Assembly: GCF_017310645.1 (NCBI RefSeq)
Contig: NZ_JAFLRH010000040.1
Location: 248,001 to 312,000 of the forward strand
Direction: 5' to 3'
DNA length: 64,000 nt
Source: Paradesulfitobacterium ferrireducens
GTDB lineage: Bacteria; Bacillota; Desulfitobacteriia; Desulfitobacteriales; Desulfitobacteriaceae
Under the pieces are notes generated by a model that saw nothing but the letters and a program-made list of their open reading frames with translations, searched no databases and was not told the origin of the DNA. Each line of letters begins with the position of its first letter. Position 1 is the stretch's first letter. Both the position numbers and the translations under genes were made by a program. This document shows, one piece after another, positions 8,215-16,116 of the stretch.

Positions 8215-9081
8215 ATGGCAGTGATATTGGATGAGACAGCGCGGGTTGTAGTTCAGGGAATTACCGGACAGCAGGGGCTTTTCCACACCAAGCGCATGCT
8301 GGCATACGGCACCAAGGTGGTCGCAGGGGTGACTCCCAGCAAAGGCGGCCAGGCGATTGAGAATGTGCCGGTATACAATACCCTGGCGGAAGCAGTTCAG
8401 GAGCAGGGTGCCAATGTTTCCTGTTTATTCGTTCCGGCGCGCTTGGCCAAGGATGCCGCCCTGGAGGCGATGGACGCGGGAATCAAGGTTGTGGTGGCGA
8501 TTACGGAGCATATCCCGGTGCACGACGCGATGGAAATGGTGGATTTTGCCCGGCGCCGGGAAGCCGTTTTGATTGGGCCCAATACGTTTGGCATTATTTC
8601 ACCGGGAAAGAGCAAAGTGGGAATTCCGCCTGACCAGTACTTTAAGCCCGGACCTATCGGCATTGTGGCCCGCAGCGGGACCTTGACCTATGAGATCGTG
8701 GCGAATCTGACGGAGGCCGGCTACGGCCAGTCCACGGTGGTGGGGATGGGCGGCGACCGGGTGGTAGGACTGTCCTTTATTGATATGCTCCAGCGTTTTG
8801 AGGAGGATCCCGAGTCCAAGGCTGTCGTTCTTATCGGAGAGATCGGCGGCAATGCCGAAGAGGAAGCTGCGGAGTACATCAAAGACATGAGTAAGCCGGT
8901 CATTGCCTATATCGCAGGCAAGAACGCGCCGCCCGGCAAGCGCATGGGCCATGCCGGGGCGATTATTGAACGGGGCAGAGGGACCTTCCAAAGCAAGGTC
9001 AATGCCCTGAAGGCTGCCGGGGCTCTGGTTGCGGAACTTCCGTTCCAGGTGCCGGAACTGCTGCGCACGCTTAAGCTTTAA
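8215..9081 (+). CDS. Acyl-CoA ligase alpha subunit, SucD-like
   Basis: A 288-residue alpha subunit with an N-terminal CoA-binding Rossmann domain (VVVQGITGQQG at ~11-21) and a C-terminal ligase domain with GKRMGHAGAI (241-250). His246 of GHAGA matches the phosphohistidine of E. coli SucD. The ATG at 8215 is chosen because GAGGGGGTGA (8201-8210) lies at the right distance; an in-frame GTG at 8197 would overlap the beta gene and has no such site. Together with the SucC-like protein it forms a nucleotide-dependent acyl-CoA ligase. The length is normal. Confidence 0.87.
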   Translation: MAVILDETARVVVQGITGQQGLFHTKRMLAYGTKVVAGVTPSKGGQAIENVPVYNTLAEAVQEQGANVSCLFVPARLAKDAALEAMDAGIKVVVAITEHIPVHDAMEMVDFARRREAVLIGPNTFGIISPGKSKVGIPPDQYFKPGPIGIVARSGTLTYEIVANLTEAGYGQSTVVGMGGDRVVGLSFIDMLQRFEEDPESKAVVLIGEIGGNAEEEAAEYIKDMSKPVIAYIAGKNAPPGKRMGHAGAIIERGRGTFQSKVNALKAAGALVAELPFQVPELLRTLKL

Positions 9082-9110
9082 TGATATTGTGTCTGGGAGC
9101 TTGGCTAGTG

Positions 9111-9159
9111 TCATTGCCATAGAAGCAATGAGAGACCGTGCTGAGTTTTCTATAGAAAA
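9111..9159. other. Hairpin and palindrome upstream of the first UbiD gene
   Basis: TCATTGC/GCAATGA (9111-9117 and 9125-9131) forms a 7-bp stem, followed by the perfect 14-base palindrome TTTTCTATAGAAAA at 9146-9159. It lies in a 103-base gap between the ligase genes and ubiD. There is no clear T-tract, so it could be an mRNA processing site or an operator. Confidence 0.4.
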
Positions 9160-9184
9160 TTTTTAATCAAAGGGAGGATAAAAC

Positions 9185-10726
9185 ATGCCTGAAAAAGACA
9201 TTACCAGTCTGAGAAGCACCTTAGAGTATCTCAAAAATGAAGAAGGAGAACTGCTGGTTTCCGACGTGGACATTAATCCGGAATTGGAATTAACCGGAAT
9301 CCAAAAATCGTTTGAAGGCGGACCGGCCCTTCTGTTTGAGAATGTGAAAGGGTATCCCAATGCCCGCTTGTTTACCAACTTGTTTGCCACTGGAGAAAGA
9401 TTGGCCAAGATTTTCGACGTGGATGACATTAGCAAGATGAAGTTCAAAATTGCCAATGCCCTTAATAACCCGATTCCTCCGCGCGTGGTGGATGAGGCTC
9501 CTTGCCAGGAAATGGTGATCACGGAAAATATCGATGTCTGGCCGATTATTCCGATGATCCAGCACACCCCGAGTGACCCGGGCCGGACCTTGGGCGGCGG
9601 CAATACCTTAGTCACCGGCAAATACTTCTGGGGCGGCACTCATATCAGTTATAACCGGATGAATTTCCGCGACAATAAAGATTTCTCCAGCTTCCAAATC
9701 TCCCCGGGTTCCCATACAGATATGATTGCCACCGAATGGTATAAAAAAGGCCCCATTCCGATGACCATTAACATGGGCGTTCCCCCCGCCTGCACCCTGA
9801 TGGCCGGCAGCGGCTTTATGTACGCCATTCTCCCCAAAGGCTGCGATGAACTGGGTGTGGCCGGGGCCATGCAAGGTTCCCCAATTGATATCGTCAAGTG
9901 TAAGACCATTGATGCTTACTCCATTGCCCAAGCTGAAATCGTCATTGAAGGCTATCTTGACACCACGGAGCACGTGTGGGAAAGCCCGCTGGCCGAGAAA
10001 GACCAAAAACAGGGGATTTATCCCTTCCATCCGGAGTGGTCGGGCTACATGGGCAAAGCCTACCGTACCTATAAGTTCCAAGTGACTGGGATTACCCACC
10101 GCAAGGATAAGCCCATCTATTATCCGCTGGCTGTCCACAGCTATGATGACCACTACATTGACTGTTCCGTACGGGAAGCCACCTTCTTCGAATTGGCCGA
10201 GCGCATCGTTCCCGGACTCGTGATCGACACCCATATCCCGCTGGGCATGACAGACTGGGGCGGTGTTATCTTCCAAGTGAGGAAGCGCCGCAAGCGGGAT
10301 GACGGCTGGCAGAAAAATATCATGGCTGCAGCTGCCGCTCTTTCCCAAGGACTGCGCTTAACTATCGCGGTCGATGAAGACGTCGACATTTATAATGCGG
10401 AGGATGTGCTGTGGGCTCTGTCTACCCGGGTTGATGCGGATAAGGATATCCAGGTCATCGCTGCCGGCGGCATGGGCCAGACCTTCCAACCGGCAGAGCG
10501 CAGTGCAGCTGCTCCCGGGGCGCAGTGGGTGCGTTCTGAGTCCAAGTATTCCGGTGCTATCGCCATAGATGCCACCGTTCCGTTTGAATTCAAGTGGGCT
10601 TATGAGCGGGCCGGATATCCGGTGGATAAGGTCAACTTAAGCAAGTGGTTTAAGGAAGACGACATCAAACGCGCTTTGGAATCCGCCAATCCGTATTCCA
10701 AGTGGCTGGCCTTAAAGGGCATCTAA
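9185..10726 (+). CDS. UbiD-family (de)carboxylase, variant catalytic loop
   Basis: A 513-residue UbiD-family protein, expected to use prenyl-FMN, Mn and K to (de)carboxylate an unsaturated or aromatic acid. The cofactor residues are present: Asn157 and Arg162 (NRMNFR), His177 and Glu251 (AEIVIEG). The usual EGPFGE loop, with its two catalytic Glu, is replaced by a longer stretch ending GIYPFHPEWSGYMG (277-290), where only Glu284 remains in place. This arrangement may mark a carboxylase subgroup such as phenylphosphate- or benzene-carboxylase-like proteins; that is an impression, not a search result. ATG at 9185 follows AAAGGGAGGATAAAAC. It lies between the acyl-CoA ligase and the CoA-transferases. 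Confidence 0.85.
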   Translation: MPEKDITSLRSTLEYLKNEEGELLVSDVDINPELELTGIQKSFEGGPALLFENVKGYPNARLFTNLFATGERLAKIFDVDDISKMKFKIANALNNPIPPRVVDEAPCQEMVITENIDVWPIIPMIQHTPSDPGRTLGGGNTLVTGKYFWGGTHISYNRMNFRDNKDFSSFQISPGSHTDMIATEWYKKGPIPMTINMGVPPACTLMAGSGFMYAILPKGCDELGVAGAMQGSPIDIVKCKTIDAYSIAQAEIVIEGYLDTTEHVWESPLAEKDQKQGIYPFHPEWSGYMGKAYRTYKFQVTGITHRKDKPIYYPLAVHSYDDHYIDCSVREATFFELAERIVPGLVIDTHIPLGMTDWGGVIFQVRKRRKRDDGWQKNIMAAAAALSQGLRLTIAVDEDVDIYNAEDVLWALSTRVDADKDIQVIAAGGMGQTFQPAERSAAAPGAQWVRSESKYSGAIAIDATVPFEFKWAYERAGYPVDKVNLSKWFKEDDIKRALESANPYSKWLALKGI

Positions 10727-10760
10727 GCCTGAAATCTATTTGGAGTGTATTCGAAGGACT

Positions 10761-10784
10761 GGAAGCAGGGATTTCCCTGCTTCC
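10761..10784 (+). other. Perfect intercistronic hairpin
   Basis: GGAAGCAGGGA and TCCCTGCTTCC pair perfectly over 11 bp with a 2-base TT spacer, in the gap between ubiD and the first CoA-transferase. No T-run follows, so mRNA stabilisation or processing is more likely than termination. Confidence 0.6.
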
Positions 10785-10852
10785 ACCGTCAATCACGAAA
10801 AACAATATCCCTTTAATCTTTTTTCCTTAAAATTCTCTTGGAGGTGGTGGTT

Positions 10853-12115
10853 ATGGCTTCCCAAGGGCAGCAGGGATTACTGGAAGGATACCGGGTCCTT
10901 GATCTCACGGATGAACTTGGTTGGCTGACGGGAAAAATTATGGGCGACCTGGGAGCCGATGTAATCAAAGTAGAGAAGCCGGGGGGAGATCCGGGGCGCA
11001 ACATTGGGCCGTTTTACCATGATATCCCGCACCCGGAAAAGAGCCTGACATGGTGGACCTATAACAATAATAAACGCGGCATTACCTTAGATATTACAGT
11101 GCCTTCCGGGAGGGATTTGTTTTTGCGCCTGGCCGAAAAGGCTGATTTTATCATTGAGGGATTTCCGCCGGGTTATCTCGAGGAAATCGGGCTGGGATAC
11201 GGGAAACTGCACCAGCTTAACCCGGGACTAATCTTAGTATCCATTACCCCCTTCGGCCTGAGCGGTCCCTACAGCAACTACCGGGCTTCCGATTTGGAAA
11301 TCATGGCCGCGAGTGGGCTTTTAACCTTGTTTGGCAGCCCGGATCGTCCTCCGGTGCGGGTGGCTGTGCCTCAGTCTTATATGTGGGCGGGAATGAGCGC
11401 CGCCATGGGAGCCTTGATTGCCAACTATTACCGGGGGGTAAGCGGACGGGGCCAGCATGTGGATTTATCCGGGCAAGCCAGCTGCCTGTGGGCGGTGACT
11501 CCGGCCCAGGCTAACTGGGATGTCCTGGAGAAGGATTTGACCCGGGACGGAGAATTTATTACCGGGCGCAGCACCACCGGAGCCAAAATGCGGGCCATTT
11601 ATCCCTGCCGCGACGGGTATATCAACTTCATTGTGTATGGCGGGGTAGCGGGGCGCGCCACCAACAAGGCTTTGGTCGCCTGGATGCAAGAAGATAACAT
11701 GGCGCCCCAGTTTCTGCTGGATAAAGTATGGGATACATTTAACATTGCCACGGTCACCCAGGAGGAAATCGATGAAATCGAGAAGCCCATTGCCGCTTTC
11801 CTGGCGACCAAAACCAAAGCGGAATTTTTTGAAAATGCGATTAAACGGAGAATGCTGGGTTATCCCGTGGCCACAGCCGCCGATATTGTCACTGACCCGC
11901 AGCTTAAAGCCCGCAGCTTCTGGCAGGAAATCGAGCATCCGGAGTTAGGGGTTAAGATCACTTATCCCGGAGGGTTCGGCAAGTTTTCGGGCGCCCCGTG
12001 CGGGATCAGAAGGCGGGCCCCGCTCATTGGCGAGCACAATCAGGAAGTGTATAGAGAAGAACTGGGATTGAGTTCAGCTGAACTGGTACGACTGAAAGAG
12101 AGCGGCGTAATCTAA
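10853..12115 (+). CDS. Family III CoA-transferase, catalytic Asp not conserved
   Basis: A 420-residue CaiB/BaiF (formyl-CoA transferase) family protein. The family landmarks are ADVIKVEKPGGDPGR near residue 35, YNNNKRGITLDI near 75 and GRGQHVDLSGQ near 205. Aligning its MSAAMGALIAN stretch with formyl-CoA transferase puts Tyr where the catalytic Asp169 should be (QSYMWAGM). The downstream paralog has Asp at that place. The two genes are 12 bases apart, so they may form a heteromeric enzyme like benzylsuccinate CoA-transferase BbsEF, with this as the non-catalytic subunit. The start at ATG 10853 follows GAGGTGG at 10841-10847. Confidence 0.83.
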   Translation: MASQGQQGLLEGYRVLDLTDELGWLTGKIMGDLGADVIKVEKPGGDPGRNIGPFYHDIPHPEKSLTWWTYNNNKRGITLDITVPSGRDLFLRLAEKADFIIEGFPPGYLEEIGLGYGKLHQLNPGLILVSITPFGLSGPYSNYRASDLEIMAASGLLTLFGSPDRPPVRVAVPQSYMWAGMSAAMGALIANYYRGVSGRGQHVDLSGQASCLWAVTPAQANWDVLEKDLTRDGEFITGRSTTGAKMRAIYPCRDGYINFIVYGGVAGRATNKALVAWMQEDNMAPQFLLDKVWDTFNIATVTQEEIDEIEKPIAAFLATKTKAEFFENAIKRRMLGYPVATAADIVTDPQLKARSFWQEIEHPELGVKITYPGGFGKFSGAPCGIRRRAPLIGEHNQEVYREELGLSSAELVRLKESGVI

Positions 12116-12127
12116 GGGGGGAGAAGG

Positions 12128-13345
12128 ATGAACAGACAGGCTTTAGCCGGACTTAAAGTCGCGGAATTTGCCGCCTATGCCGCAGGGCCGGTCACCGGCA
12201 AGCATCTGGCTGACTTTGGGGCTACCGTTGTGCACATCGAATCCGGCGGGAGGCCGGACGGCTTTCGCGTCCAGTACCCCCCGTTTGCTGGAAACATTCC
12301 CGGAGTGAACCGCTCCGGTACCTTTGCGGTGTGCAATAACAATAAATACGATATTACGATTGATCTCAAGGCCCCGGGCGGAATTGACTTAGCCAAAGAA
12401 GTCGTAGCCTGGGCTGATGTGGTGATCGAGAATTTTACGCCGGGAACCATGGACCGCTTGGGGCTCGGCTATAAGGAACTCAGCCGAATAAACCCCGGTT
12501 TAGTGATGCTCAGCACCTGCAACCAGGGCGCGGACGGCCCGCATGCCAGCCACCCGGGCTTTGGCTCCCAGCTCACTTCTTTGTCCGGTTTTACCTATTT
12601 GACTGGATTCCCGGATGGACCGCTTTCCCTGCTCTTTGGTCCGTATATTGATTTTATCGGGGTGGGCTACGGGGTGATAGCGGTTCTGGCAGCCCTGGAT
12701 CACCGGCGGCGTACCGGAGAAGGGCAATATATCGATTTAGCCCAGTATGAAAACGGGCTGCAGTTCCTGGGCCCGATTATATTGGAATACAATGCGAACG
12801 GCCGGGTGTGGGAGCGCGCGGGCAACCGCTGTGATTATGCCGCACCTCACGGGGTGTATCCCTGTCAAGGAGAGGACCGCTGGTGCGCCCTCAGCGTTTT
12901 TTCCGATGAGGAATGGCAGAAGCTGCGCGTGCTCATGGGCAATCCGGTCTGGGCTGCGGACGCAAAATTTGACACCCTGCTCGGACGCAAGCAGCATGAG
13001 GATGAGCTAGATGCGAAGATGGCGTTCTGGACGGCACAGTATACCCCGGAAGAACTAATGGCTAAGGCTCAGGACGCGGGTTTGCGTGCCGGGGCGGTCA
13101 ACCGCATCCGGGATGTCTATTCCGACCCGCAGTATGCCCACCGTAACATCTGGCGCGGGCTGGAACATGCGGAGATGGGGATTTTCCATTTCCAGGGGCC
13201 GCCGTTTGAGCTGTCTGAGACTCCGGCGCTCATCGACCGGCCGAGCCCGCTCTTGGGCGAGCACAATGAGGAGTTTTTCTGCGAGATTATGGGGATGTCC
13301 AAGGAGCGGTTCCAGGGGTTGGTGGAACGTAAGGTTATTGCGTAG
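12128..13345 (+). CDS. Family III CoA-transferase
   Basis: A 405-residue CaiB/BaiF-family protein expected to move CoA from an acyl-CoA donor to an organic acid through an aspartyl-CoA thioester. FAAYAAGPVTGKHLADFGA (N-terminus), NNNKYDITIDLKAPGG and GEGQYIDLAQYENG are family landmarks. PYIDFIGVGYG places an Asp in register with the catalytic Asp169 of formyl-CoA transferase. ATG at 12128 follows AGGGGGGAGAAGG, 12 bases after the previous paralog, so the two are translated together. Donor and acceptor are unknown; the operon context suggests an aromatic or dicarboxylic acid. Confidence 0.85.
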   Translation: MNRQALAGLKVAEFAAYAAGPVTGKHLADFGATVVHIESGGRPDGFRVQYPPFAGNIPGVNRSGTFAVCNNNKYDITIDLKAPGGIDLAKEVVAWADVVIENFTPGTMDRLGLGYKELSRINPGLVMLSTCNQGADGPHASHPGFGSQLTSLSGFTYLTGFPDGPLSLLFGPYIDFIGVGYGVIAVLAALDHRRRTGEGQYIDLAQYENGLQFLGPIILEYNANGRVWERAGNRCDYAAPHGVYPCQGEDRWCALSVFSDEEWQKLRVLMGNPVWAADAKFDTLLGRKQHEDELDAKMAFWTAQYTPEELMAKAQDAGLRAGAVNRIRDVYSDPQYAHRNIWRGLEHAEMGIFHFQGPPFELSETPALIDRPSPLLGEHNEEFFCEIMGMSKERFQGLVERKVIA

Positions 13346-13371
13346 GACCCACCTTGGAGTAAAATATTAGC

Positions 13372-13403
13372 TCAGAATTCAGGAGTCAGAATTCAGGAGT
13401 CAG
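13372..13403. repeat. 14-bp tandem repeat TCAGAATTCAGGAG
   Basis: Two exact units (13372-13385 and 13386-13399) and the start of a third lie just after the CoA-transferase operon. The unit shares its CAGGAGTCAG junction with the repeat at 215-242. Confidence 0.75.
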
Positions 13404-13475
13404 GTGTGTAGCCTATGTCGTATATGTGGTTAGGTTAATATTTAGTTTTGTTACAAAATGAAGTTTATTTTAACA

Positions 13476-13524
13476 AGCCTTCCTTCTAAGTGCTATTTTG
13501 TGAGCGCTATGGGAAGGCTGTTTT
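13476..13524 (+). terminator. Terminator after the CoA-transferase operon
   Basis: AGCCTTCC (13476-13483) pairs with GGAAGGCT (13512-13519) around a 28-base loop that can fold further (AGTGCT/AGCGCT), then GTTTTC. The remaining ~110 bases to the next gene are AT-rich and presumably hold its promoter, which I could not pinpoint. Confidence 0.6.
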
Positions 13525-13635
13525 CTAATTCGAGTTACGTTTTCTTAACTAAGAAATTTCTATTTCTTAAACACTTTGAGCATATTTAGTCTGCGTTATC
13601 CTGGAGAGTGAATTTAGTAAAGAGGGGGCGAAGAT

Positions 13636-16116
13636 TTGAGTGCTGAGATGAGAAACGGTGCTACTTTAATACGCAGGGAAACTTGGGAGAAAGTGACCGG
13701 GGAAGCGGTGTTCGCCGCCGATTTTGAGCTGCCGCAGCATCTTGAAGGCAAGGTGCTGCGCAGTCCTTATCCGCATGCCAGAATTGTCAGGATCGATACG
13801 GTTAAGGCCCGTCAGCTGCGGGGGGTTCATGCGGTGATTACCGCCGATGATATCCCCAACGTGCGCTTCGGCAATGGGGTGGCTGATCAGCCGGTGCTGG
13901 CCCGGGGCAGGGTTTTATTCGCGGGGGAAAAGGTGGCGGCGGTGGCGGCCGTGGATGAGGACACTGCTCTTGAGGCTTTGTCCCTGATTACAGTGGAATA
14001 TGAGGAACTCCCGGTGCTGGCAGATCCGCTGGCAGCCATGCGGGAAGGGGCGCAGGTGCTGCATCCCGAACGCCGCAACTATCGCCATAACCGGGTTCTG
14101 GAGAAAATACCCGGGCTGGAAATGATGAATATCGGCGACCACGCCCGTTACGGAATTGGGGACGTTGAGGAAGGGATGGCCGAAGCGAATATAATTCTCG
14201 AGCATACTTTCCGCACCCAAACTGTGCACCAGGGCTACCTGGAGCCGCATTTCACCCTGGTGCAGACCGGGAGGGACAAAGGGGTCAGGGTATGGACGAA
14301 TAACAAAGCCCCCTTTCAGCTGCGGGGTGAGCTGGCGAAGGTACTAGGCCTTCCTGTAACCGATATCGAGGTAAACTATGGTTTCATCGGGGGAGATTTC
14401 GGCGGGAAAGGAGCAGTGATGGATGAACCTGTCTGCTATTATTTAAGCAAAGCCAGCGGCCGGCCGGTGCAGATGGTGATGACAGCCCGGGAGGAATTGC
14501 TGGCGGCAAACCCGCGCCATGCGACGGTGATTACCCTTAAAAGCGGGTTGAAGCACGATGGGCGGCTGCTGGCGCGGCAGGCCACAGTGGTGTTTGAGAG
14601 CGGGGCTTATGCCGGGGCCAATTCCCATCCCTTGGTGGGCGGCCTGCGCCGCGCCCTCGGGGCCTACCGCATTCCCCATACCCTGATCGACGGCTATGCG
14701 GTCTACACCAATTCCGTTCCGGCGGGGCACTGCCGCGCTCCCGGGGATCCGCAGGTATTCTTTGCCGTTGAATCCCATACCGATTTGCTGGCAGAAGCAG
14801 TTGGCCTGGACCCGTATGAATTCCGCCGGCTTAATGTCCTGCGTCCGGGGGAACTGTCCCCGAGCGGGCTCAAGTGGGCGGGAATCAATGCGTTGGAAAC
14901 CTTGGACTTAGCCGTGGAACGTTCGGAATGGGGTAGGACGAAAAATAGGGGGGAGAAAGAAGAAAAAGGACAGAAAGGACAGAAAGGACAGGAAACGACG
15001 GTTCCTCCCGCAATATCCAGCGATCATAGAGAAATTGAGTATATTTCCGGTAAGAACAAATTACCAGAAGCGAATTGGAAAACGTCCCTCGGGACATATC
15101 AATATGGTATCGGGATGGCCTTGACGGAACGCGCGACAGGACTGGGAGGCTCTGCGGCCGTGGTGGCAATCCATACGGACGGCAGTGCAACGGTAATCAG
15201 CGGGGCAACGGACCCCGGCACCGGGAGCCAGACCATCCTGCGGCATATCGCCGCGCAGGAGCTGGGGCTTCCGTTAGCCAAGATCAGCTTTCGGGGCGGG
15301 AACACCGGCATGGCCCCGTATGATAACGGGAGCGGCTCGAGCAGGGTTACGCACGTCACGGGACAGGCGGTGAGACTGGCGGCACAGGATGCCCTGAATC
15401 AGGTCAGGGAGCTGGCTTGTGCACAGTTTGGATGTACCCAAGGTGAATTGTCCTATGACCATGGATTGTTCAAAAGCCCCCAAGGAAATTCCGGCACGAT
15501 GGCCCAGATTATGGCCGGGTCCGGGCGAAGCAAGAACATTATTCTGGGCCGGGGGGGTTATGCAGCCGAAAAAGGGGAGAGCACTTGTTTTTCAGCCCAG
15601 GTTGCGGAAGTGCTGGTAGACACGGATACCGGTCAGGTGAGGGTTTTGAGGGTGACTGCGGTGAATGATATCGGGCAGGCTTTGAATCCCGCAGCAGTCC
15701 AGGCCCAGGTTGAAGGAGCAGTCGTGCAAGGGATGGGTTTTGCCCTCAATGAAGAACTGCCGCGGGTCAACGGCCGCCCGCAGGTGCAAAGTCTGGCGGA
15801 TTATAAAATGGCAACCGCTCCGGATGCGCCCAGCGTTAATAGTTATCTGCTGGAGGGTTCACCCGGACCGGGTCCGTTCGGTTCTAAGGCGATCGGGGAG
15901 CAGGGCATCGCGGCCACCGCCCCGGCTATCGCCAACGCCATTTATCATGCGGCGGGAGTCAGGATTTTCGATTTGCCCATAACAGCCGAAAAAGTTAAAA
16001 AGGCATTGGATGAGAAGCGAACACGGAAGGTTGGCCGGGAACGTGGGGAAGAGAAAGGACAGGCCGGGGAGAAAGGACAGGCCGGGGAGAAAGCGGGTGA
16101 CAGGCATGAGATTTAA
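13636..16116 (+). CDS. Molybdenum hydroxylase large subunit (xanthine dehydrogenase family)
   Basis: An 826-residue molybdopterin-binding subunit of the xanthine dehydrogenase/aldehyde oxidase family. The N-terminal a/b hammerhead domain (residues ~15-130) is followed by the two-part molybdopterin domain, with GGDFGGKG near 256 and the catalytic Glu in KAIGEQGI near 756. It would hydroxylate an aromatic, heteroaromatic or aldehyde substrate with water as the oxygen source. Unusual are a ~40-residue charged insert near 435-475 containing three KGQ units, and a low-complexity C-terminal tail; both are encoded by tandem repeats with the core AAAGGACAG. The TTG start at 13636 follows AAGAGGGGGCG. 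FAD and Fe-S subunits follow with overlapping genes. Confidence 0.85.
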   Translation: MSAEMRNGATLIRRETWEKVTGEAVFAADFELPQHLEGKVLRSPYPHARIVRIDTVKARQLRGVHAVITADDIPNVRFGNGVADQPVLARGRVLFAGEKVAAVAAVDEDTALEALSLITVEYEELPVLADPLAAMREGAQVLHPERRNYRHNRVLEKIPGLEMMNIGDHARYGIGDVEEGMAEANIILEHTFRTQTVHQGYLEPHFTLVQTGRDKGVRVWTNNKAPFQLRGELAKVLGLPVTDIEVNYGFIGGDFGGKGAVMDEPVCYYLSKASGRPVQMVMTAREELLAANPRHATVITLKSGLKHDGRLLARQATVVFESGAYAGANSHPLVGGLRRALGAYRIPHTLIDGYAVYTNSVPAGHCRAPGDPQVFFAVESHTDLLAEAVGLDPYEFRRLNVLRPGELSPSGLKWAGINALETLDLAVERSEWGRTKNRGEKEEKGQKGQKGQETTVPPAISSDHREIEYISGKNKLPEANWKTSLGTYQYGIGMALTERATGLGGSAAVVAIHTDGSATVISGATDPGTGSQTILRHIAAQELGLPLAKISFRGGNTGMAPYDNGSGSSRVTHVTGQAVRLAAQDALNQVRELACAQFGCTQGELSYDHGLFKSPQGNSGTMAQIMAGSGRSKNIILGRGGYAAEKGESTCFSAQVAEVLVDTDTGQVRVLRVTAVNDIGQALNPAAVQAQVEGAVVQGMGFALNEELPRVNGRPQVQSLADYKMATAPDAPSVNSYLLEGSPGPGPFGSKAIGEQGIAATAPAIANAIYHAAGVRIFDLPITAEKVKKALDEKRTRKVGRERGEEKGQAGEKGQAGEKAGDRHEI
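14965..14991 (+). repeat. In-frame 9-bp tandem repeat inside the hydroxylase gene
   Basis: Three exact AAAGGACAG units encode KGQKGQKGQ in a charged insert of the molybdenum subunit. The same core reappears at 16051-16092 in the same gene. Confidence 0.8.
16051..16092 (+). repeat. 18-bp tandem repeat at the 3' end of the hydroxylase gene
   Basis: GAGAAAGGACAGGCCGGG occurs exactly twice (16051-16068 and 16069-16086) plus a partial third unit. It encodes the hydrophilic C-terminal tail and ends just before the start of the FAD-subunit gene. Confidence 0.8.

Noticed and set aside
9103-9119. Sigma-54-like TTGGCTAGTGTCATTGC before the ubiD at 9185
   Set aside because: The GG and GC are 11 bases apart in place of 10, and the site lies inside an operon gap with a competing hairpin.
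13372-16092. CRISPR-like repeats
   Set aside because: The repeats are 9-18 bp, directly tandem and without unique spacers; no cas genes occur.
16010-16105. Longer N-terminus for the FAD subunit
   Set aside because: The extra residues (RKDRPGRKDRPG) are only the out-of-frame reading of the 18-bp repeat, and the family starts at MRFKLLEP.
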